Assembly (NCBI RefSeq): GCF_018141405.1
Contig: NZ_CP058648.1
Location: 3,064,502-3,128,501 of the forward strand
Reading direction: 5' to 3'
DNA: 64,000 bases
Source: Serpentinicella alkaliphila
GTDB taxonomy: Bacteria; Bacillota; Clostridia; Peptostreptococcales; Natronincolaceae
Each line of letters starts with the position of its first letter. Positions within the stretch are counted from its first letter, which is position 1. Position numbers and translations under genes: made by a program. Shown here piece by piece: positions 16,308 to 25,714 of the stretch. The notes under the pieces are model-generated. The model was not told where the DNA came from, made no database searches, and saw nothing but the letters and a program-made list of their open reading frames with translations.

Positions 16308-17240
16308 TTATTTAGTATGAGTTATTGATTTTCTAAACTTTATGAAATCAAGTTTAAATGTAGATAAAGTATAAACAATTAGTGCTAGCCAAATAAAACT
16401 AAAGCTTAGTAAATGGAGTTTATTAAACTCCTCTTTGAACAAAAACACTCCTAACATAAGACTTAAAGTAGGTGCAATATATTGCAGAAACCCAATTGTC
16501 GCAAACTCCACTTTCTGTGCTCCTCTAGCAAACCATAGTAATGGTGTAGCTGTAACAACACCAGCAAAAGCCAGAATTATCATTGTTGCAGAGGACAGTC
16601 CTATGATAGTCCCTGTTCCATTTACCATTTTATATATTACGAAAGCTAATGCAAAAGGTGTTAATACAACAGTTTCTAAGGCTAGACCTATAATTGAATC
16701 TACAGCTAATAGCTTTTTGATAAGTCCATACAAAGCAAAAGTTATAGCTAATATTAATGCTACCCAAGGCATACGACCGTATTGGAATGTCATAACAGCA
16801 ACACCTATTAATGCTAGACCTATAGCTCCAGTCTGACCTTTATTAAACTTCTCCTTTAACACAGTTGCACTTAGTAGTGCTACAACTAATGGGTTTATAT
16901 AGTAACCCATACTAGCCTGAACAACAAAATTTGAGTTAACTGCCCATATATACGTAAACCAGTTTAAACTAATAATTAAAGAAGCTGAAAGTAATAAAAT
17001 TATATTTCTTTTATTAGTTAAGTTTTCTTTAACTCTCTTATAACTTCCGTTCCATATAAGTAAAACAGAAACAAACACAAAGGACCATATTATCCTATTT
17101 GCAAGAATTTCCCCAGGTGAAACAGCTTTAAGTAGTTTCCAATAAATAGGTAGGAGCCCCCAGGCAGTATATGATGCAGCTGCATATAAAATACCTACCT
17201 TTCTATCTTGCTCTAGTGATAGACTAACTTCTTCTTTCAT
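16308..17240 (-). CDS. rarD: RarD-type EamA permease
   Basis: About 310 residues with ten predicted transmembrane helices, the two-EamA-domain arrangement of the drug/metabolite transporter superfamily. The RarD signature is clear: GILYAAASYTAWGLLPIYWK near the start, ILANRIIWSFVFV, NWFTYIWAVNSNFVVQASMGYYINPLV, and PLLWFARGAQKVEFATIGFLQYIAPTL. The natural substrate is not established. ATG 17240 is preferred over the TTG at 17258, whose codons form part of the purine-rich ribosome-binding site. It is monocistronic and ends next to the MITE-like element. Confidence 0.9.
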   Translation of the reverse strand: MKEEVSLSLEQDRKVGILYAAASYTAWGLLPIYWKLLKAVSPGEILANRIIWSFVFVSVLLIWNGSYKRVKENLTNKRNIILLLSASLIISLNWFTYIWAVNSNFVVQASMGYYINPLVVALLSATVLKEKFNKGQTGAIGLALIGVAVMTFQYGRMPWVALILAITFALYGLIKKLLAVDSIIGLALETVVLTPFALAFVIYKMVNGTGTIIGLSSATMIILAFAGVVTATPLLWFARGAQKVEFATIGFLQYIAPTLSLMLGVFLFKEEFNKLHLLSFSFIWLALIVYTLSTFKLDFIKFRKSITHTK

Positions 17241-17320
17241 CTCTTTCCCTTCTTCCAATAAAATATAAACTAATTATACAACAATTAATGAAGTTGAATA
17301 TACACAAAATATATTCTACT

Positions 17321-17341
17321 AAAAAAGACTGCATAGCAGCC
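17321..17341 (-). terminator. glnS terminator
   Basis: On the minus strand GGCTGC-TAT-GCAGTC (six pairs with one G-U) is followed by six T residues, directly after the glnS stop codon. Confidence 0.8.
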
Positions 17342-17344
17342 TTT

Positions 17345-18994
17345 TTAAAGTTTAAATGAACTTTTTAATGAAACTATTCTATTAAATACTAACTTTCCAT
17401 TAGTTGTGTTTTTAGGATCTACATTGAAATATCCATGTCTAAACAATTGGAATTTATCCTGCGGTTTTGCATCCTTCATATTTAATTCTACAAAACCTTC
17501 CACTATTTCTAAAGAGTTTGGATTAATATTATCTAAAAAGTTATCACTTTCTTCTTGACCATCTAATATTAATGGTTCATATAGCCTGAATTCTGCTGGC
17601 ATCGAGTTATTTGCATCAACCCAATGAAGAGTACCCTTAACTTTTCTACCTGTAAACCCAGAACCACTTTTAGTTTCTTGATCATAAGTACAACGAAGCT
17701 CCACTACATTTCCGTCAGAATCCTTAATCACTTCTTCACACTTAATAAAATATGCATGCTTTAGACGTACTTCATTACCTGGAAATAATCTAAAATATTT
17801 GCTTGGAGGATTCTCCATAAAGTCCTCTTGCTCTACATATATTTCTCTGGAAAAAGGTATTTGTCTAGTTCCTGCTGTTACATCATCAGGGTTATTTTCA
17901 GCATCTAACATTTCTACTTGACCTTCTGGATAGTTTGTAATTACTACCTTAAGTGGTTTAAGTACTGCCATTGTTCTTGGTGCCTTTGAATTTAAATCTT
18001 CCCTAATAAAATGCTCTAACATTTGTTCATCTACTACGCTATTATTTTTAGCAACTCCGATTTCCCTACAAAAATTACGTAAAGCTTCGGGTGTATACCC
18101 CTTTCTTCTTAAACCAGCAATTGTTGGCATTCTCGGGTCATCCCACCCATCAACTACACCTTCATCTACAAGCAACTTTAACTTTCTTTTACTCATTACC
18201 GTATTAGTAACATTCAATCTTGCAAATTCGATTTGTTGAGGTTGACTTTTCATCTCACATTCTCTTACAACCCAATCATATAATGGCCTATGATCTTCAA
18301 ATTCTAATGTGCAAATTGAATGAGTAATATCTTCAATTGCATCCTCTAATGGATGGGCGTAATCATACATAGGATATATACACCACTTATCACCTGTATT
18401 ATGATGATGTGCATGTACTATTCTATAAATAACTGGATCTCTCATATTTATATTAGGAGATGACATGTCAATTTTGGCTCTTAAAACCTTTACACCATCC
18501 TTAAATTCTCCATTTCTCATTCGTTCAAATAAATCTAAATTTTCTTCAACGGATCTGTTTCTATAAGGGCTTTCTTTTCCTGGCTCCGTCAATGTCCCTC
18601 TGTGAGCTCTAATCTCCTCTGCATTTAAATCACAAACAAAGGCCTTCCCTTTTTTAATAAGTAGCACTGCCCTATCATACATTTCTTCAAAGTAATCTGA
18701 TGCAAAGTATAGGTTATCCCAATCAAAACCAAGCCACTTAACATCTTCTTTAATTGACTCTACATATTCAGTATCCTCTTTAGTAGGATTTGTATCATCA
18801 AATCTTAGGTTTGTTTTTCCTTTAAACTCATCTGCCAATTCAAAGTTCAGTACAATTGCTTTCGCATGTCCAATATGTAAATAGCCATTAGGCTCTGGTG
18901 GAAAACGTGTAATAATTTCCTTATGCTTACCAGATTCTAAATCTTTAATTACGATATTTCTAATAAAGTTAGAGCTTGTTGTCTTGTTCTCCAT
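17345..18994 (-). CDS. glnS: glutaminyl-tRNA synthetase
   Basis: About 549 residues, the class I synthetase that charges tRNA-Gln directly. It contains the HIGH motif ([17 protein letters not shown]), the GlnRS-specific LRFDDTNP and [16 protein letters not shown], a conserved [20 protein letters not shown] region with the [16 protein letters not shown] block, the KMSKS-type loop VMSKRKL, and the C-terminal beta-barrel anticodon-binding domains. The start at ATG 18994 (MENKTTS) is chosen because AAGGAGA is well placed before it; the upstream extension to 19084 has no ribosome-binding site. GlnRS in a Gram-positive lineage that usually uses GatCAB is notable but well known in many Clostridia. 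No T-box leader is seen upstream. Confidence 0.96.
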   Translation of the reverse strand: MENKTTSSNFIRNIVIKDLESGKHKEIITRFPPEPNGYLHIGHAKAIVLNFELADEFKGKTNLRFDDTNPTKEDTEYVESIKEDVKWLGFDWDNLYFASDYFEEMYDRAVLLIKKGKAFVCDLNAEEIRAHRGTLTEPGKESPYRNRSVEENLDLFERMRNGEFKDGVKVLRAKIDMSSPNINMRDPVIYRIVHAHHHNTGDKWCIYPMYDYAHPLEDAIEDITHSICTLEFEDHRPLYDWVVRECEMKSQPQQIEFARLNVTNTVMSKRKLKLLVDEGVVDGWDDPRMPTIAGLRRKGYTPEALRNFCREIGVAKNNSVVDEQMLEHFIREDLNSKAPRTMAVLKPLKVVITNYPEGQVEMLDAENNPDDVTAGTRQIPFSREIYVEQEDFMENPPSKYFRLFPGNEVRLKHAYFIKCEEVIKDSDGNVVELRCTYDQETKSGSGFTGRKVKGTLHWVDANNSMPAEFRLYEPLILDGQEESDNFLDNINPNSLEIVEGFVELNMKDAKPQDKFQLFRHGYFNVDPKNTTNGKLVFNRIVSLKSSFKL

Positions 18995-19094
18995 AAAAAT
19001 TTTCTCCTTCCTAGTGTACAAACTGCTTTTTCCTCTATATTTAAATAAATATATCACAAATTTAACAAATTTTCTATGTATCAATTTCTTATTT

Positions 19095-19988
19095 TTATTT
19101 GTTTTTCATAATCTCTAAATTTCTAAGCAATACGTTTTTACCTCTCCATGCAAAGGCCCTATCCTTATATCTTCTTATAAACTCTTTATTTGATATATTT
19201 CTTAACTCCTCTTCGTTCAAATTAACAATAAGATTCTCTTTGAACTCATCTATATTTGTAGTATGTATATACTTGTTATGAGGGCATACCTCCTGACAAA
19301 TGTCACACCCATATATCAATGTACCTTTTTTTAAAACTTCTACTTCATCATCACTTAGTTCCCTTTTTATTTGTGTAATATATGCTCTGCACATTCTTGG
19401 ATCTATATCAAAGTTTCCTAATATAATTTGACCTGGGCACATTTTTATACAGTCACAACATTTAATACAAGTTTTTTCAATAGGCTTATCTGGTTCAAAA
19501 TAGTAGTTATTAATTATATAACCAATAAACACATAAGATCCGTACTTATCAGTAATTATGTGACTATTTATACCGAAATATCCTAATCCAGCTAAATATG
19601 CTAAATATCTATCTGATAAAGGTCCAGTATCTACATATGATTGAAACTTAAACCCTTCGATTTTGTTAGTAAGGAATTGTCCTATACTATCGAGCTTTTC
19701 CTTTATGACAATATGATAATCTTTACCATAAGTGTATTTTGAAAGATTTGATTCCAGTTGTTCACAAATGTAGTACGGGAATAAGCATACTATAATAGAT
19801 TTAGCTTCTGCCATTGTTAACTTAGGATCGATTCTAAGCTCTATATTCTGTTCTTCAAGCCCAGTTAAGTGATTAGAATTAACCCTAGCCATTAATATCT
19901 TTTTTAATTCTCCATAAGGCCCTATTGGCGCAATTCCAACTGAATCAATATTTAAATTTAGACAATACTCTCTAAGGGTCTCTTTCAT
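19095..19988 (-). CDS. QueG-like iron-sulphur protein (epoxyqueuosine reductase family)
   Basis: About 297 residues. It matches the QueG family: an N-terminal cobalamin-binding-type domain ([50 protein letters not shown]) followed by two 4Fe-4S cluster motifs, [12 protein letters not shown] and CDICQEVCP. QueG reduces epoxyqueuosine to queuosine in tRNA. Standard QueG is about 380 residues and has a C-terminal HEAT-like region that is missing here, so this is the short clostridial form and its substrate is less certain. ATG 19988 (MKETLREY) has GGAG upstream. It lies 100 bases upstream of glnS. Confidence 0.85.
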   Translation of the reverse strand: MKETLREYCLNLNIDSVGIAPIGPYGELKKILMARVNSNHLTGLEEQNIELRIDPKLTMAEAKSIIVCLFPYYICEQLESNLSKYTYGKDYHIVIKEKLDSIGQFLTNKIEGFKFQSYVDTGPLSDRYLAYLAGLGYFGINSHIITDKYGSYVFIGYIINNYYFEPDKPIEKTCIKCCDCIKMCPGQIILGNFDIDPRMCRAYITQIKRELSDDEVEVLKKGTLIYGCDICQEVCPHNKYIHTTNIDEFKENLIVNLNEEELRNISNKEFIRRYKDRAFAWRGKNVLLRNLEIMKNK

Positions 19989-20107
19989 ATAATTATACTC
20001 CATATACAATTTCTTTTATCTATTGTTACCTAACAATACGATTTTATCATAAGGATATACATATGAAAAAAGTCCTTTAATATATAATCAAAGAACTTTT
20101 CTACTAA

Positions 20108-20689
20108 TTAGATTTTGTTTGAAATAGATTTTGTACCTTTTGAAAAGGGACTAGTTTCTATTCTTAAAATTTTTGCTACTGATTTATATACCAGTACTGT
20201 CAAAGTTGCATTGGCTACTCCCTTAAATACATTAAAAGGAATTATTACTGGTACTATCATACTCTTAACAACTTCTATAGGTACTCCTAAAAACCTTGTT
20301 GTAAAGAAAAGATTTAGAGGAATCATTATTAAAACCATACCAATTATTCCTGCTACTAAAGAAATAATTGCACCCTTAAAAGTATGAAATCTTTTATAAA
20401 TAGTTCCTGCTATAATAACCATAGTTCCAGTTGAAATAATATGCATAACTGCACCAATCCAACCGCTACCAATACTTACTGTAATAGCCTGTATAGCAGA
20501 TACAACTACAGTAATTAGTAATCCTGCTCCAGGACCATATAAAAACGTTGCAACTAGAATAGGTAAATCCCCTGGTTCATATTCCAAAAATGGAGCTGGT
20601 GGGAATGGAATTCTTATTGCGAACATAAGTAGTAGTGAAACTGCTGATAAAACAGCTAATTTAACCATTTTGTTTGTATCATTTCTCAT
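20108..20689 (-). CDS. ribU: riboflavin ECF transporter S component (RibU-like)
   Basis: A 193-residue membrane protein with about six hydrophobic segments. It has the RibU-type substrate motif PPAPFLEYEPGDLPILVATFLYGPGAGL near residue 30, corresponding to the FLxxxxSDxP-type loop that contacts riboflavin, and a C-terminal PFNVFKGVANATL segment for the energy-coupling module. The ATPase and T components are not encoded here and would be shared. No FMN riboswitch is visible in its 95-base leader. A good promoter precedes it (20785-20813). Riboflavin as substrate is inferred from sequence resemblance. Confidence 0.82.
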   Translation of the reverse strand: MRNDTNKMVKLAVLSAVSLLLMFAIRIPFPPAPFLEYEPGDLPILVATFLYGPGAGLLITVVVSAIQAITVSIGSGWIGAVMHIISTGTMVIIAGTIYKRFHTFKGAIISLVAGIIGMVLIMIPLNLFFTTRFLGVPIEVVKSMIVPVIIPFNVFKGVANATLTVLVYKSVAKILRIETSPFSKGTKSISNKI

Positions 20690-20784
20690 TTCTAAATCCC
20701 CCTAAAAGTAAATTTTCCGATAGCTAGACTAGGGAAAATAAAAGTACATTTCAACTCTTATAAGATTAATAAATCAACATATAT

Positions 20785-20813
20785 ATACTATCATTTTATA
20801 CAAATTGTGTCAA
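20785..20813 (-). promoter_or_regulatory. sigma-A-type promoter of ribU-like gene
   Basis: On the minus strand TTGACA (20808-20813) and TAGTAT (20785-20790) are separated by exactly 17 bases, about 95 bases upstream of the start codon. Confidence 0.75.
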
Positions 20814-20820
20814 ATTTTGT

Positions 20821-22188
20821 TTATTTTCTCTTTTTATTTTGAGGTCTACTAGCAGCCTTAGGTTTCGGTCCTTCACTACTCTTCTTTATCGGTTTATCCT
20901 CAAGCTTGGGTTTTGGTTTCTGACTTCTAATGGTTTTCTTCTTTTCTGGTACTTTATCTTTACTTTTATTATTAGTTTTAAATTTCTTATCTTTATCATT
21001 TTCTTTAAACTCATTTTTACCTGTTCTAGGTTTTTTATCTTGCTTTGGAACCCTGTCATTCTTCTTAATCTTTTCCTGTTCAGTTTTATGCTTCTTAATA
21101 GTCATTTTTATTCCTTTTTCTATAGCTAAGATATCCTCTTTGTCTTTAGGTGTAACAAAAGTTACAGCTACACCAGAGTGACCTGCTCTTCCAGTTCGTC
21201 CGATTCTATGGATATAACTTTCTGTATCAAATGGAATGTCATAATTTATAACATGGGTAACACCCTCAACGTCTAGCCCTCTTGCTGCAATATCTGTTGC
21301 CACAAGATATTGTATCTCTGCATCTCTAAAGGATTTCATTACCCTTTCTCTTTTAGCCTGGGATAAGTCTCCATGTAATTCATCGGAGTTGAATCCTTCC
21401 TTAAGAAGTAGTTCATTTAAATGACCTGCTCTTCGTCTTGTTCTACAGAAAATGATAGCTAAGAAAGGATTATTTTCTCTTATAAATTCAAATAAAGCCC
21501 CTTGCTTACCCCTATCAGTTGTTTCTATTATTAACTGCTTTATTTCAGATAAAGTTATTTTTTCACTTTCTACTTTTACCTTTTGTGGATTTTCCATATA
21601 TCTTGAAGCCAACTTTGCTATTCCATCAGGCATTGTAGCAGAAAATAACATAGTTTGTCTTCGTTTTGGAGTTTGTGCTATTATTTCTTCAACCTCCCCT
21701 AAAAAACCCATATGTAGCATCTGGTCTGCCTCATCTAAAACTAAAAACTTTAGTTGACCAAAGCTTATAGTATTTCTTCGTAAATGATCCAGCAATCTAC
21801 CAGGTGTTCCTATAACAATATGAATATCTCCCTTTAACTTATGTATTTGCTTTTCTACATCTTGTCCACCATAAGCGGCCAAAATGTTTAGTCCCTTTAC
21901 TGGTGCCAACTTTTTAACTTCATCAGTAATTTGTATAGCAAGTTCTCTTGTTGGTGTAACTATTAAGCCTTGTATAGCAGATTTATTTGCTTCGATATTT
22001 TCTATCATTGGCAAAACAAAGGCTAGTGTTTTTCCTGTTCCGGTTTGAGCCTGTCCAATAACATCTCTACCCTTCATTAAATATGGAATTACCTCCGTCT
22101 GTATTGGAGTAGGCACGTTTATCCTATTGTCATTTAGTTTGTTTACTATTTCCTGGCTAATGCCAAGATTATTAAAATCTTTAATCAT
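20821..22188 (-). CDS. DEAD-box ATP-dependent RNA helicase
   Basis: A 455-residue RNA helicase with every core motif: Q motif PTPIQTEVIPY, Walker A AQTGTGKT, PTREL, TPGRLLDH, DEAD, SAT, then ATDIAARGLD and HRIGRTGR. The last 90 residues are a disordered, very Lys-rich tail (for example KKTIRSQKPKPKLEDKPIKK), probably for RNA binding. Its closest functional kin are CshA/CshB-type cold-shock helicases in ribosome assembly and mRNA turnover; which one cannot be decided here. It has its own ribosome-binding site (AAGAAGGGTG). Confidence 0.95.
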   Translation of the reverse strand: MIKDFNNLGISQEIVNKLNDNRINVPTPIQTEVIPYLMKGRDVIGQAQTGTGKTLAFVLPMIENIEANKSAIQGLIVTPTRELAIQITDEVKKLAPVKGLNILAAYGGQDVEKQIHKLKGDIHIVIGTPGRLLDHLRRNTISFGQLKFLVLDEADQMLHMGFLGEVEEIIAQTPKRRQTMLFSATMPDGIAKLASRYMENPQKVKVESEKITLSEIKQLIIETTDRGKQGALFEFIRENNPFLAIIFCRTRRRAGHLNELLLKEGFNSDELHGDLSQAKRERVMKSFRDAEIQYLVATDIAARGLDVEGVTHVINYDIPFDTESYIHRIGRTGRAGHSGVAVTFVTPKDKEDILAIEKGIKMTIKKHKTEQEKIKKNDRVPKQDKKPRTGKNEFKENDKDKKFKTNNKSKDKVPEKKKTIRSQKPKPKLEDKPIKKSSEGPKPKAASRPQNKKRK

Positions 22189-22439
22189 TTATTAAACACC
22201 CTTCTTATCTTTATTTTATTTTCTATTATTTACACAATTTACAAATTCATTCTGTATTCTATCATAGTATTTGCCTAATTAATAGTATTTTAGCTATTTA
22301 TTTACAAGTAAACATAATACAATTATTTATTTTAAAATATAGTACTTAAAACTTAGCCCACAATAGATTTTCCCGGTGATTTGACGGGTATAGGTATTTA
22401 TTATTAATTATGTATTATATGGTATATAGCCAAAATCAG

Positions 22440-22468
22440 TTTACATAACTCTATTCTTTAGATATAAT
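22440..22468 (+). promoter_or_regulatory. sigma-A-type promoter upstream of c-di-AMP riboswitch
   Basis: TTTACA and TATAAT are separated by 17 bases. The expected transcription start, about 22475, lies just ahead of the ydaO-type aptamer. Confidence 0.75.
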
Positions 22469-22489
22469 TTACTATGTATCACCCAATGT

Positions 22490-22606
22490 ATGCTGAATTC
22501 TGGTAGTCAAACCAGATACGGAGGAACCAATCTTAGGGGTTAATCCATTCTCATGGTAGGGAACCTTCTATCCCGCACCCGTCAGCTAACTCCGGAAGCA
22601 ATTAAG
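22490..22606 (+). promoter_or_regulatory. c-di-AMP (ydaO/yuaA) riboswitch
   Basis: The leader has the ydaO-type conserved blocks in order: ACGGAGGAACCAATCTTAGG, GGGGTTAATCC, GGTAGGGAACC with its complementary CTATCCCGCACCCG, and the signature GTCAGCTAACTCCGGAAGC. This family binds two c-di-AMP molecules and in Firmicutes often controls cell-wall hydrolases and potassium or osmolyte transporters, usually switching genes off at high c-di-AMP. It is followed by a strong ribosome-binding site (AAGGAAGGAG) and a secreted wall hydrolase gene, a typical context. Confidence 0.93.
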
Positions 22607-22621
22607 GAAGGAGAATTTTAT

Positions 22622-23560
22622 ATGTTCTTAAAAAAGAAAGGTATTATTACCTTACTTGTAGTTCTTTTAGTAGCAACACAGGTAATAGGGGTTTTTGCTA
22701 ACGACTCTTTCGTAACCTTAAGATTTGGAAGTAGAGGTAGTGAGGTTGTTAGGCTTCAACAATCACTTAAAGACAAAGGATATTTCCGTAGTAATACAAC
22801 TGGATACTATGGAGAAATTACACAAAATGCAGTTATTAGTTTTCAAAGAGATAACAGACTTACTGTAGACGGTATTGCTGGAAGACAAACTCAAACTGCT
22901 CTCTATGCATCTCCAACTACTACAACATCCCAAGCTAGCGCAACAACAGTATTGAAATTTGGAAGTAGAGGTAATGATGTAGTAAGGCTTCAACAGGCAC
23001 TTAAAGATAGAGGTTACTTCCAAGGGAACACAACTGGATACTATGGTGAGCTTACTCAGAGAGCTGTTATTAACTTTCAAAGGGATAATAAACTTGTTGT
23101 AGATGGTATTGCTGGAAGACAAACTCAAACTGCCCTTTATTCACAAACTGCTACAGCCGTGTCTAGGGGTACAACAACAGCTAGGAACTTTAGCTCTGAT
23201 GATTTATATTGGTTATCAAGAATTATCAATGCTGAAGCCAGTGGTGAACCATATCAAGGTCAAGTGGCTGTAGGTAACGTTGTCCTAAATAGGGTTTCTT
23301 CTAAGGACTTTCCTAACTCAGTATATGGTGTAATATTTGAATACTACAAAAATATTCCACAGTTTAGCCCAGTTGCTGAGGGCACTATTCACAATACTCC
23401 ATCACCTTCAAGTGTAAGGGCTGCAGAAGAAGCTTTAAGGGGATCTAGACCAGTAGGTGATGCAACTTACTTCTTTAACCCTGACAAAGCAGTAGGGACA
23501 TGGATTGTTAGAAACAAAACTTATGTAACAAGAATCGGTGGACATGTTTTCTATAGATAG
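22622..23560 (+). CDS. SleB-type cell-wall hydrolase with two peptidoglycan-binding domains
   Basis: About 312 residues. A signal peptide (FLKKKGIITLLVVLLVATQVI with cleavage after a VFA-type site) is followed by two nearly identical PG_binding_1 repeats (each LRFGSRG or LKFGSRG ... GYYGE ... FQRDN ... VDGIAGRQTQTALY) and a C-terminal Hydrolase_2/SleB domain from SSDDLYWLSRIINAEA, whose Glu is the likely catalytic acid, to TYVTRIGGHVFYR. SleB is a lytic transglycosylase of the spore cortex; in Clostridia such proteins also act on vegetative walls. The start at 22622 is chosen because the upstream in-frame ATG at 22553 lies inside the riboswitch. The riboswitch and sigma-A promoter argue for c-di-AMP control in growing cells rather than forespore-only expression. 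Confidence 0.92.
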   Translation: MFLKKKGIITLLVVLLVATQVIGVFANDSFVTLRFGSRGSEVVRLQQSLKDKGYFRSNTTGYYGEITQNAVISFQRDNRLTVDGIAGRQTQTALYASPTTTTSQASATTVLKFGSRGNDVVRLQQALKDRGYFQGNTTGYYGELTQRAVINFQRDNKLVVDGIAGRQTQTALYSQTATAVSRGTTTARNFSSDDLYWLSRIINAEASGEPYQGQVAVGNVVLNRVSSKDFPNSVYGVIFEYYKNIPQFSPVAEGTIHNTPSPSSVRAAEEALRGSRPVGDATYFFNPDKAVGTWIVRNKTYVTRIGGHVFYR

Positions 23561-23567
23561 ATTATAT

Positions 23568-23591
23568 AAAAGGTGCAAATTTGCACCTTTT
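23568..23591. terminator. bidirectional terminator after the SleB-type gene
   Basis: A perfect 24-base palindrome (AAAAGGTGCAAA / TTTGCACCTTTT), followed by TATATTTTTG. It lies between convergent genes and can serve both. Confidence 0.88.
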
Positions 23592-23662
23592 ATATTTTTG
23601 TACATATAATAAAACAGTTGGAAATTGTATATTTAATTCCTCTTCATTGTGTATATAATGGT

Positions 23663-24454
23663 TTATTTGTAACCATCCTTAAACCCACTAGAACCAATAG
23701 CAACCTGTCGATTTTGTAGAATCTTTATTTTTAAATCAAGAACTATTTTTTCTTCAACTATGTTGAATTTCCTTTCTTCAAAAGTTTTTTCATTCAACTG
23801 TGGAAAAGAAGTATTTAATGCTTCATCTAGTTCAACTATATGAGCACTTACTAAATCACAATAGGGTAAATCGTTGAAAAATTCTGTGCTTATTTGATTA
23901 TACTCCGTTTTATCACTGGACAGTAACTTATCTTTAGTTCCAAACTCTTGGCCAAATAGATTTTGTTTGATTGAATATGCAAATTCACTAGAAGTATTTA
24001 CTAAAATTGGAGCTGGGGATATCCCGTTAAAAATAACATCTGTAGTACAGGAAAATGGTACATCTGCCGTAAAATGTCTCAAACCGCCATAAAAGCCTCC
24101 ATTTATTGAATCTGTAAGAGTAGAATATTGAATGTCTTTTCGTATAAAGCCCTTTATAAATAACATACCCGTATCATCTAATAGCAAACATTGAGTTACT
24201 TTTACTCTTTTCTTTGAATTTTTTATTTCACAGGCATACTCAGGCAATTTAATAGTTGAACTTATATTGGCACTTACAGTCAGTTCCGCTAAAACAACTG
24301 GAATTTTTGCCACTACACCGGAGGTTATAGCCTGTATGTTAATAGGAGTACTTGGACATTTACATATTGTTTCTCCTACTACAGATACTTTTGTCTCACT
24401 CTCTGGCCTATGTTTTGTCTTTGGATAGTAGTCTACTCTTACATGACTAGACAT
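23663..24454 (-). CDS. spore-coat-type protein, SPOCS/CsxC-like (paralogue 1)
   Basis: A 263-residue protein without signal peptide. The centre, AITSGVVAKIPVVLAELTVS, KLPEYACEIKNSKKRVKVTQC and GMLFIKGFIRKDIQYST, has the beta-rich pattern of SPOCS (DUF3794-like) domains found in clostridial spore coat and exosporium proteins such as the CsxC type. The paralogue at 24683-25489 shares most of its length; the CDLVSA motif and the LDLKIKILQNRQVAI ending are common to both. A sigma-K-like promoter lies upstream (24510-24536). Location in the spore outer layers is inferred from family and promoter. Confidence 0.72.
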   Translation of the reverse strand: MSSHVRVDYYPKTKHRPESETKVSVVGETICKCPSTPINIQAITSGVVAKIPVVLAELTVSANISSTIKLPEYACEIKNSKKRVKVTQCLLLDDTGMLFIKGFIRKDIQYSTLTDSINGGFYGGLRHFTADVPFSCTTDVIFNGISPAPILVNTSSEFAYSIKQNLFGQEFGTKDKLLSSDKTEYNQISTEFFNDLPYCDLVSAHIVELDEALNTSFPQLNEKTFEERKFNIVEEKIVLDLKIKILQNRQVAIGSSGFKDGYK

Positions 24455-24509
24455 AGAGCTTACCTCCTTAAAACTTTATCTTAGGAAAGCGAATCCGTTA
24501 TCCCTAGTT

Positions 24510-24536
24510 TATTTTATGATAAATTTAATGTTTAGT
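24510..24536 (-). promoter_or_regulatory. sigma-K-like promoter
   Basis: On the minus strand AC (24535-24536), a 16-base spacer and CATAAAATA (24510-24518), a full match to the sigma-K consensus AC-N16/17-CATANNNTA. It is about 55 bases upstream of the coat-type gene start. Confidence 0.6.
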
Positions 24537-24624
24537 TACTTTTTAATACACTTGAATAAAATTAACATGATACTTTTTTGCACACTTAGATGTATATTTG
24601 AATATATTAGAATTGAACATAATT

Positions 24625-24652
24625 ATAAAAAAAAGAACCCCTTTGGGGTTCT
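24625..24652 (-). terminator. terminator of the second coat-type gene
   Basis: On the minus strand AGAACCCC-AAA-GGGGTTCT, an 8-bp perfect stem, is followed by a run of T residues. It ends the gene at 24683-25489. Confidence 0.9.
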
Positions 24653-24682
24653 GAAGAATTATCTTATTAGTATCTAATTAAA

Positions 24683-25489
24683 TTAGCAATCGTAGTCTGC
24701 AGCTCCAATAATTCGTGGAATTGCCACTTGACGATTTTGAAGTATTTTTAGTGTTAAATCAAGAACCATTTTTTCTTCGATTCTTTCAAACATTCTTTCC
24801 TCAAAAGGTACCTCTTTAAATGGAGGGAATGTAGGATTTAAAGCTTCATCAAGCTCAACAATTGTTGCACTTACTAAATCGCAATAAGGCAATTCATTAA
24901 AGAACTCAGTACTTACTTGATTATATTCAGTTAAGTCGCTAGATAAAAGCTTATCTTTTGTTCCAAAATCTTTACCAACTACATCCTGTCTCATATTATA
25001 TACAAATTCATTTGAAGTACTATTTACAATAGGTGCCGGTGGAATACCATTAAAAGTAACATCTGTTGTACAAGTAAATGGAATATCTGCTGTAAAGTGA
25101 CGAATATCACCATAAAAGCTTTGCAGTGTTGAACCTACTCTTGTTGCATATTGAATATTTTTTCTAATAAAACCTTTTATGAATAACATCCCTGTTTGTG
25201 GGACTAGGAAGCATTGAGTTACTTTTACTTTTTTCTTAATATCTTTAATTTCATATGCAAACTCAGGAAGTTTAATAATAGAATTAATGTTAACTCTTAA
25301 GGTTAATTCTGCTAATACAACTGGTATCTTAGCTACAACACCCGAAGTTATTGCAGCAATATTTGTTGGTGTACTCACGCAAGTATCAACCGTTCCGCCT
25401 GCCACACTTACTTTAGAATCAGCCTTCGGTGCATGCTTTTGAGTGTGCTTTGTCTTTGGATAATAATCAACTACTACTCTGTTAGACAT
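24683..25489 (-). CDS. spore-coat-type protein, SPOCS/CsxC-like (paralogue 2)
   Basis: A 268-residue paralogue of the gene at 23663-24454, aligned from the N-terminal VDYYPKTKH to the ILQNRQVAI ending. Shared blocks include AITSGVVAKIPVVLAELTL, KVKVTQCFLV, GMLFIKGFIRKNIQY, HFTADIPFTCTTDVTFNGIPPAP, FGTKDKLLSSDLTEYNQVSTEFF and ELPYCDLVSA. N-terminal HTQKHAPKADSKV is an insertion relative to paralogue 1. The two genes are in tandem but separated by a terminator and separate sigma-K-like promoters, so each is a single-gene unit. The ribosome-binding site is GAGGGGGA. Confidence 0.72.
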   Translation of the reverse strand: MSNRVVVDYYPKTKHTQKHAPKADSKVSVAGGTVDTCVSTPTNIAAITSGVVAKIPVVLAELTLRVNINSIIKLPEFAYEIKDIKKKVKVTQCFLVPQTGMLFIKGFIRKNIQYATRVGSTLQSFYGDIRHFTADIPFTCTTDVTFNGIPPAPIVNSTSNEFVYNMRQDVVGKDFGTKDKLLSSDLTEYNQVSTEFFNELPYCDLVSATIVELDEALNPTFPPFKEVPFEERMFERIEEKMVLDLTLKILQNRQVAIPRIIGAADYDC

Positions 25490-25553
25490 TTATATTTTCC
25501 CCCTCTAATTTATATCGTCGAGGCTAGTTAATCTCCTGTCCCTAACCCTACTC

Positions 25554-25581
25554 CATTGTATGGGGAATACTTAGTTTTGGT
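25554..25581 (-). promoter_or_regulatory. sigma-K-like promoter
   Basis: On the minus strand AC (25580-25581), 17 bases, then CATACAATG (25554-25562), one mismatch to CATANNNTA. It lies about 65 bases upstream of the second coat-type gene. Confidence 0.45.
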
Positions 25582-25714
25582 AACCTATAATAAAACTAGT
25601 TTAGAAAAAATTTTTCAACTACTTTTTATAATAAAAATAGTATTTTACTAAATCTTAAGTTGTTTTTAATTAAAAATTTTAAAAGATACTTATTTTTACT
25701 TTTACATATAATAT

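Noticed and set aside
18995-19090. A T-box leader before glnS
   Set aside because: No T-box antiterminator sequence or specifier-loop structure could be found; the gap is short and follows the QueG-like gene directly.
20690-20784. An FMN riboswitch before the riboflavin transporter gene
   Set aside because: The conserved FMN-aptamer blocks are missing; only a short AT-rich leader with a weak hairpin is seen.
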